NCBI RefSeq assembly: GCF_002776525.5
Contig: NW_022326531.1
Location: 549,748 to 613,747, forward strand
Source of the DNA: Piliocolobus tephrosceles
Taxonomy: Eukaryota; Chordata; Mammalia; Primates; Cercopithecidae
DNA: 64,000 bases
Reading direction: 5' to 3'
In this document: positions 58,883 to 64,000 of the stretch, piece by piece
How positions within the stretch are numbered: position 1 is the stretch's first letter
How the letters are laid out: each line of letters begins with the position of its first letter
The notes under the pieces: generated by a model
What the model saw: the letters and a program-made list of their open reading frames with translations, nothing else
Told to the model about the DNA's origin: nothing
Databases searched by the model: none
Position numbers and translations under genes: made by a program

Positions 58883-58930
58883 TTACACTTTAAACAAATA
58901 ATTGAATTACACTTTAAACAAATAATTGAG
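58883..58930. repeat. 24-bp tandem duplication
   Basis: 'ttacactttaaacaaataat' plus 'tgaa' (58883-58906) is followed directly by the same unit ending 'tgag' (58907-58930); 23 of 24 bases are identical. Confidence 0.95.
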
Positions 58931-60630
58931 TTAGAAGCTGCTTAGAAGAAATATAGCTATTTCTAGAACTAAGATCAGCGTGAACTTTTCTCTCTGTGTG
59001 TTAATAGAAGATGATGAAATACAGTGAACAATATATTCAATAACACCTTTATAATAAATAAGGGTCCTTTCTTGTACATTATTTTACATGGTCAAAAAAT
59101 ACTATTTAACTATGGTTAAGTGAAAGGAAGTTTAAAGGAAGTATGTCATCCAAGTAGACATCTTGGAGAGTTGGGCTCTGGATAACTTTCTTCTCAAATT
59201 GTTTGAGTTGTTATCATGGAAACTTCTTCCCTTTGGGGATTATTGGGAAAACTATTTCTCGCTCTCCTTTCACTATTGCAAGGAGTGATTTTTCTGATCA
59301 GTAGAATGACGAGGATCTCACAGCTATTGACACTCTTTCCTCCGTTATTAAATTTGGAGGTGCTGAAGGTGACTATTTCAGTATAGTTTTCTCTTTTTCA
59401 CTTTAAGGCTAAGCTTACAGGAACATATCAGTCTTCACTGATTCTAGGTACCATAAAATAAACACATCTGTGTCCAGGCCAGGGTCTGCCTTTTAGAAGC
59501 AAGTTTGAATGAAAGTCTACTTTATCAGCACTTTGAGGACAAGATGAATATAAAACAGTGCTTTTTCTTGGGCTGCTTGAGAAAATGTCCAAACTGCAGA
59601 CCAAATCTCTGTGCATGAATCTCAGATACGGATTTTCTAAAAAGTAGCAGAAATGTTTATTTTTGCTGCAAATACAATATTTTAAAATCTAGTTTTCCGA
59701 GAAAGAAAAACTAGTATTTTGAAATCAATCGAGAATTTGTATCTATATTTCAAGCCTTAGAGAGTCTGTAGTAGCAAGCATACAGTTTTACCCCCAACTC
59801 ACACACAGTCTCTTATTGGGATAAACTTTGGAATACATAGAAGAATAGATGAAATACATGACACTCAAGAAGGTCTAGACTTGCATTTTGGTGAGTTTCT
59901 CAATTATGGTATTTAGATATTCTTGGAAAAATATTCGAAATGCATGTTTCACAATTCTAATCACAGCAACCCAAATCAAACAGATCCAGGGTGGAATCCA
60001 GTAATGTGTATCTTTTACAAGAACAACAAAATATTTTGATCCAGATATTCATGTATCTTCTTTAAGAGACACTATTATCAGTATGGAAGCAAAATAGCAA
60101 TATCCCAATCAAGTATTTGTTAAATGTTATGCATCCTGGAGTCCAAAATTGTATTCCCCAATAGCTATGCCAAAAATAACCAATACCCCAGCCACCATGA
60201 ACTTAAACAATGTTAATACAATGTTAATACCTGGTCCCAAACTGATTGTTGCTTCTTTTATGGATTGAAATAATAAAATAAGGGTAAAAGGAAATAGTAA
60301 TATGATTCTCTTAATAATTTGAATATAGAAAACATAAAGAGTCCTTACCAATATATTCAAAAGCCAAAAAGTCATAATATTGATAAAGGCTAGAGAGGCA
60401 TAATGTACTATCTTTCAATTAAGTTTTGAAAAAAAAATCAGAAAATATATGTACTGCTATAAAACTGAAAAGAAAAGATATTAGAGCAGAGAATAAACCA
60501 GTTGGTACAGTTGGTAATGGGATGGAAAGACAGTCATGGAGCAATGAAGTCATTTTTGCATATTCAAGGATGCCAAAGCTACAACAAAAACCCAGCCTGC
60601 AGTTTTGCTTTTTCCTAAATCCTTGTTTTG

Positions 60631-60661
<31 letters not shown>

Positions 60662-61395
60662 ATCTGATGCCTATTAATCATTGTAGTACATTTCCTCTTA
60701 CTTTGGATACACAGTATTATCTTTACTCTTTTTTATAATATTATAACAGAATACGTTCCTCTGCTAGGCCTCATTTTACAGGTTTCTAATCTGAAGGTCA
60801 TTGACTTTATTATATTTATTATATTTTATTTCTGGTTTTCTAAAATAAGTTCTATCATATAAAAAAGAAATAATCTTTTAAAATATTTAATTATAGTTAA
60901 TGCATTACTCCTATTGAATAAACCACACGACTGTATTACACCAGCTTTAATGAATCACTGCTCCATATCTCCTACTTTCCATGCTTTCTCTAATGCCTAC
61001 TGTCTGACATACTGTGAAGTCAGCCCACAGCGAAGTGTAGTCAATGCAATTTGCAGAATCCGAACAACAGAATCAGAGCAGAGTATAAAAAGCTTAATTT
61101 GGTGCTGAAAAGTAATAGTTAAATAATCTTCACTGAGAAAATTAATCTTTTTATATACTTATATGCAGTACTTATTATGTGATTATTAAAGTGACTAATT
61201 TCTGTTTGTGTATATGTTTTCATTTTAAGAATTTTAAAATCGCTGTGACAATGGATATTTTATAAATTGCCAATGAAATTATGATTCTTGCTAAGAGAAT
61301 TACCTTCCTGTATGCAGAATGAGACTCTCAAACATAAGATATTTAATAATACTTTAACCTGTAGTTTCTTGACATGCTTCATCCTTCCCCTTTTC
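58931..61395. other. Unassigned single-copy DNA with a (GT)n microsatellite
   Basis: No gene or confident repeat. It holds the hydrophobic 82-codon minus frame (60127-60375), discussed as a finding, and a GT microsatellite at 60633-60661. Confidence 0.45.
60633..60661. repeat. (GT)n microsatellite
   Basis: About 14 uninterrupted GT units. Confidence 0.95.
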
Positions 61396-61860
61396 CAATA
61401 TAGGCATTTAATGCTATAAATGTCTCTATATCCTCTGTTTTTGCTGCATCTGATAAGTTTTGATAAGTTGCATTACTTTTACTCAATTCAAAGTGTATTA
61501 TAATTTTATTGTGAGTTTTGTTCGACCCATGGGTTGTTTTGAAGTGTGTGCTTAATTTCCAAGCATTCAGGGATTAAAAAATATATTTTAGTGTTGCTTT
61601 ACAGTTTAATTCCACTTTGATCAGAAAAATCTTAATTATTATTTCAATACTTTAAAATTTGTTTACACTTGCTTAAGTGGTTAGCATAGAGTTAATTTTG
61701 AGAAGTGTCCTTTTTTTACTCACGAATGATATGCATTCTGCCATTCTTGGCATAGCATTCTATAAATGTCAAAAAGGAAAAGTTGGTTAATTGTGTTATT
61801 TAAATATTATATATCCTTTATGGTTTTGTGTCAGCTTTGTTTTAACTGTTGCTAAGATTT
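61396..61860 (-). mobile_element. Old L1M ORF2 fragment, antisense
   Basis: 'ttttgctgcatctgataagt', 'ttcgacccatgggttgtttt', 'cttaatttccaagcattcag', 'tttaattccactttgatcag', 'gcattctataaatgtcaaaa'. The same ORF2 zone as at 41275-41510, but a separate copy. Confidence 0.82.
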
Positions 61861-61888
61861 CTGTTCAAATTTCAAATATGATTTTAAA

Positions 61889-61967
61889 TTTTTCTTTTTT
61901 TTATTTTATTTTATTTATTTTTTATTATACTTTAAGTTCTAGGGTACATGTGCATAACGTGCAGGTT
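61889..61967 (-). mobile_element. L1PA-type LINE 3' end, running into the assembly gap
   Basis: A T-rich head, then 'attatactttaagttctagg' and 'gtacatgtgcataacgtgca'. This is the antisense 3' terminus of a young L1; the rest is hidden by the N run. Confidence 0.9.
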
Positions 61968-62367
61968 NNNNNNNNNNNNNNNNNNNNNNNNNNNNNNNNN
62001 NNNNNNNNNNNNNNNNNNNNNNNNNNNNNNNNNNNNNNNNNNNNNNNNNNNNNNNNNNNNNNNNNNNNNNNNNNNNNNNNNNNNNNNNNNNNNNNNNNNN
62101 NNNNNNNNNNNNNNNNNNNNNNNNNNNNNNNNNNNNNNNNNNNNNNNNNNNNNNNNNNNNNNNNNNNNNNNNNNNNNNNNNNNNNNNNNNNNNNNNNNNN
62201 NNNNNNNNNNNNNNNNNNNNNNNNNNNNNNNNNNNNNNNNNNNNNNNNNNNNNNNNNNNNNNNNNNNNNNNNNNNNNNNNNNNNNNNNNNNNNNNNNNNN
62301 NNNNNNNNNNNNNNNNNNNNNNNNNNNNNNNNNNNNNNNNNNNNNNNNNNNNNNNNNNNNNNNNNNN
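61968..62367. other. Assembly gap (400 N)
   Basis: Exactly 400 consecutive N. The left edge is L1PA 3' end and the right edge is Tigger2-like text. Frames spanning the gap (198, 261 and 144 codons) are artefacts. The true size is not known from the sequence. Confidence 0.99.
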
Positions 62368-62425
62368 GTATTCTTACAGTGAAGTAAGCTAGAGAAAAGA
62401 AAATGTTATTAAGAGAATGATAGCT
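62368..62425. mobile_element. Tigger2-like DNA transposon fragment
   Basis: 'tattcttacagtgaagtaag', 'ctagagaaaagaaaatgtta', 'ttaagagaatgat' closely follows an internal stretch of Tigger2-type elements. The remainder is in the gap or was lost where poly(T) begins. Confidence 0.7.
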
Positions 62426-62877
62426 TTTTTTTTTTTTTTTTTTAACTGGGAAGGTGGCTGAAAAGGAACAGCTCCAGTCTGCAGCTCTCAGCAAGACCAA
62501 TGCAGAGACAAACCACTGCTCAAGGAAACAAGAGAGGACACAAACAAATGGAAAAACAATTCCATGCTCATGGATATTAAGAATCAGTATCTCATTGTGG
62601 TTTTGATTTGCATTTCTCTGATGGCCAGTGATGATGAGCATTTTTTCATGTGTCTGTTGGCTATATGAATGTCTTCTTTTGAGAAATGTCTGTTCATATC
62701 CTTTCCCCACTTTTGGATGGGGTTGTTTGTTTTTTTCTTGTATATTTGTTTGAGTTCTTTGTAGATTCTGGAAATTAGCCCTTTGTCAGATGAGTAGATT
62801 GCAACAGACAAGCAGAGAGCCAAATCAGGAATGAACTTCCATTCACAATTGCTTCAAAGAGAATAAAATACCTAGGA
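62426..62877. mobile_element. Shuffled L1PA patch (four pieces)
   Basis: After a T run (62426-62443) come: L1 5' UTR start, plus (62446-62503, 'gctgaaaaggaacagctcca'); ORF2 segment, plus (62504-62589, 'ccactgctcaaggaaacaag'); ORF2 C-terminal segment, minus (62590-62800, readable as SDKGLISRIYKELKQIYKKK on the minus strand); and another ORF2 segment, plus (62801-62877, 'aagcagagagccaaatcagg'). In a normal L1 the last piece precedes the second. No coding capacity. Confidence 0.85.
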
Positions 62878-62984
62878 TTTTAAATTTTTCTATTTTCCAT
62901 CTTATGTCTTTAAATTTTGACTTTTTGCATTTTGAAGCAATGTTAGTAGCTACATTTAAATTTAATATGTGTATGCCTCCATTT

Positions 62985-63108
62985 TTTTTTTACTTATTTT
63001 ATTTATTTTTATATGTATAAATTTATGGGGTACAAGTGCAATTGTGTTAGATGCATAGATTTCATGCCGGTCAAGTCAAAGGCTTAGGGTTTATAAGGAC
63101 AGTTTTAT
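62985..63108 (-). mobile_element. Old L1M 3' end, antisense
   Basis: 'tgtataaatttatggggtac', 'aagtgcaattgtgttagatg', 'ccggtcaagtcaaaggctta' match the antisense 3' terminus of L1MA/L1MB elements. Confidence 0.7.
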
Positions 63109-63126
63109 CTACTTAAAAATTTCTTT

Positions 63127-63395
63127 TCTGGGAGGCCAAGGTGGGTGGATCACGAGGTCAGGAGTTTGAGAGCAGCCTGGCCAATATGGTGAAACCCCAT
63201 CTCTACTAAAAATAAAAAAATTAGCTGGGCATAGTGGTGTGTGCCTGTAGTCCCAGCTGCTCTGGAGGTTAAGGCAGGAGAATCGCTTGAACCCAGGAGG
63301 CAAAGGTGGCAGTGAGCCGAGCTCACACCACTGCACTCCAACCTGGGTAACACAGCAAGACTCCATCTCAAAAAAAAATAACAAAAACCAAAAAA
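63127..63395 (+). mobile_element. Alu element, 5'-truncated
   Basis: Begins at 'ctgggaggccaaggtgggtg', so about the first 40 bases of an Alu are missing. Continues through 'gcctggccaatatggtgaaa' to an A-rich tail with AAAC repeats. Confidence 0.93.
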
Positions 63396-63419
63396 GAAGC
63401 AAACAAACAAACAAAATGT

Positions 63420-63880
63420 CTTTTCTTGCCTCTAATAATATTTCCTACATTAAAGCTTGGAGTTTTAATATTACCATAGTTACATCAAATTTCTTTTGGT
63501 TAGTATTTTTATATTTTCATGGCATAAGATTTTTTTAAATTGCCTTCTTTCAATCTATCTGTGTTCTCATCTAAAGTATGACTTTTGTAGACAGAAAATG
63601 ACTGGCCTTTCATTATCTTATCCTTTCTGATGACCTTTGTCATTTAACTGTTTATTTCTTTTATGTTTAATTTAATCACCTATATATAGATTTAAATCTA
63701 CCATTTATCTATTTATTTTCAAATTGTTCCATGTATTATTGCTTTAGTATTCTTTTCTACTATACCCTTGAATAATGAAATATCATTTACTATTTTGTTT
63801 GACCTCCTTTGTTCATGCATTATTCATACCTTTCTATATTATTCTTTTAGTGCTTAGTTTTTAATGCAGACATGAAAATA
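63420..63880 (-). mobile_element. Old L1M ORF2 fragment, antisense
   Basis: Weak ordered matches: 'aaatttcttttggttagtat', 'tctatctgtgttctcatcta', 'tagatttaaatctaccattt'. It corresponds to the ORF2 zone also present at 51900-52300. Confidence 0.6.
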
Positions 63881-64000
63881 TGCAGCTGTAACTACTTATA
63901 GCCTTATAGCCTTAAATAAGTAATTTTACCACTTCTTAAACAACATGAGGACCTTGCCAAAGTTTATTTCCACTTACCTCCTTTCTCAACTTCACGTTAT

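Noticed and set aside
61925..62710. Frames of 261, 198 and 144 codons crossing the gap
   Set aside because: Most of their length is N; the flanks are L1 and Tigger2 fragments.

Overview
The window is primate genomic DNA, AT-rich and built mostly of interspersed repeats. The best clue to the organism is a set of young Alu elements (14320-14626, 14698-15015, 29792-30061, 41917-42233, 43891-44216) whose sequence differs from human AluY at linked sites: 'ggctcaagcctgtaat' near the start, 'ccgagacgggcgga' and 'gatctggccactgcac' in the right arm. These are typical of Old World monkey AluY subfamilies, so I infer a cercopithecid such as macaque, baboon or a relative. I found no protein-coding gene, tRNA, rRNA or CRISPR. 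Open frames longer than 60 codons lie inside repeats, in low-complexity tracts, or in unrecognised AT-rich DNA.

Layout. 0-10 kb: an MLT1-type LTR, several Alus, a purine microsatellite, an ERV1-like solo LTR (4578-5149), a palindrome-rich AT tract (7310-7780) and a Tigger-like fragment. 10.8-18.4 kb: an ERV1-like LTR followed by about 6 kb of non-coding, possibly ERV-internal sequence with two neighbouring monkey Alus, ending in a 222-base polypyrimidine tract and an Alu. 18.5-23.5 kb: a decayed plus-strand L1 with a full-length but broken ORF2. 23.5-30.6 kb: L2 and old L1 remnants, a solo LTR (26891-27384) and a minus-strand LTR (30096-30557). 30.7-35.4 kb: an old L1 carrying an almost complete Tigger1 transposon (30990-33380) and an Alu. 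35.5-41.5 kb: nested L1s, including an L1PA with a 5' inversion and an internal tandem duplication. 43.7-48.6 kb: a long antisense L1M holding two Alus, half a MADE1 and two LTRs. 48.7-51.7 kb: a MaLR provirus remnant. 51.7-53.6 kb: another antisense L1M split by an MST/THE1-type LTR. 54.9-61.4 kb: largely unassigned single-copy DNA. 61.9-64 kb: an L1 end, a 400-base assembly gap, a shuffled L1 patch, an Alu and further old L1.

No new biological system is evident. The most interesting observations are structural: a 256-bp near-identical direct duplication placed in two different host repeats (50762-51017 and 53003-53258); a mosaic relationship among three LTRs; a four-piece shuffled L1 beside the gap; and repeated local tandem duplications (24 to 106 bp) inside old LINE sequence. 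Family names were assigned by recognising consensus features by eye; RepeatMasker with a primate library would settle boundaries and subfamilies.
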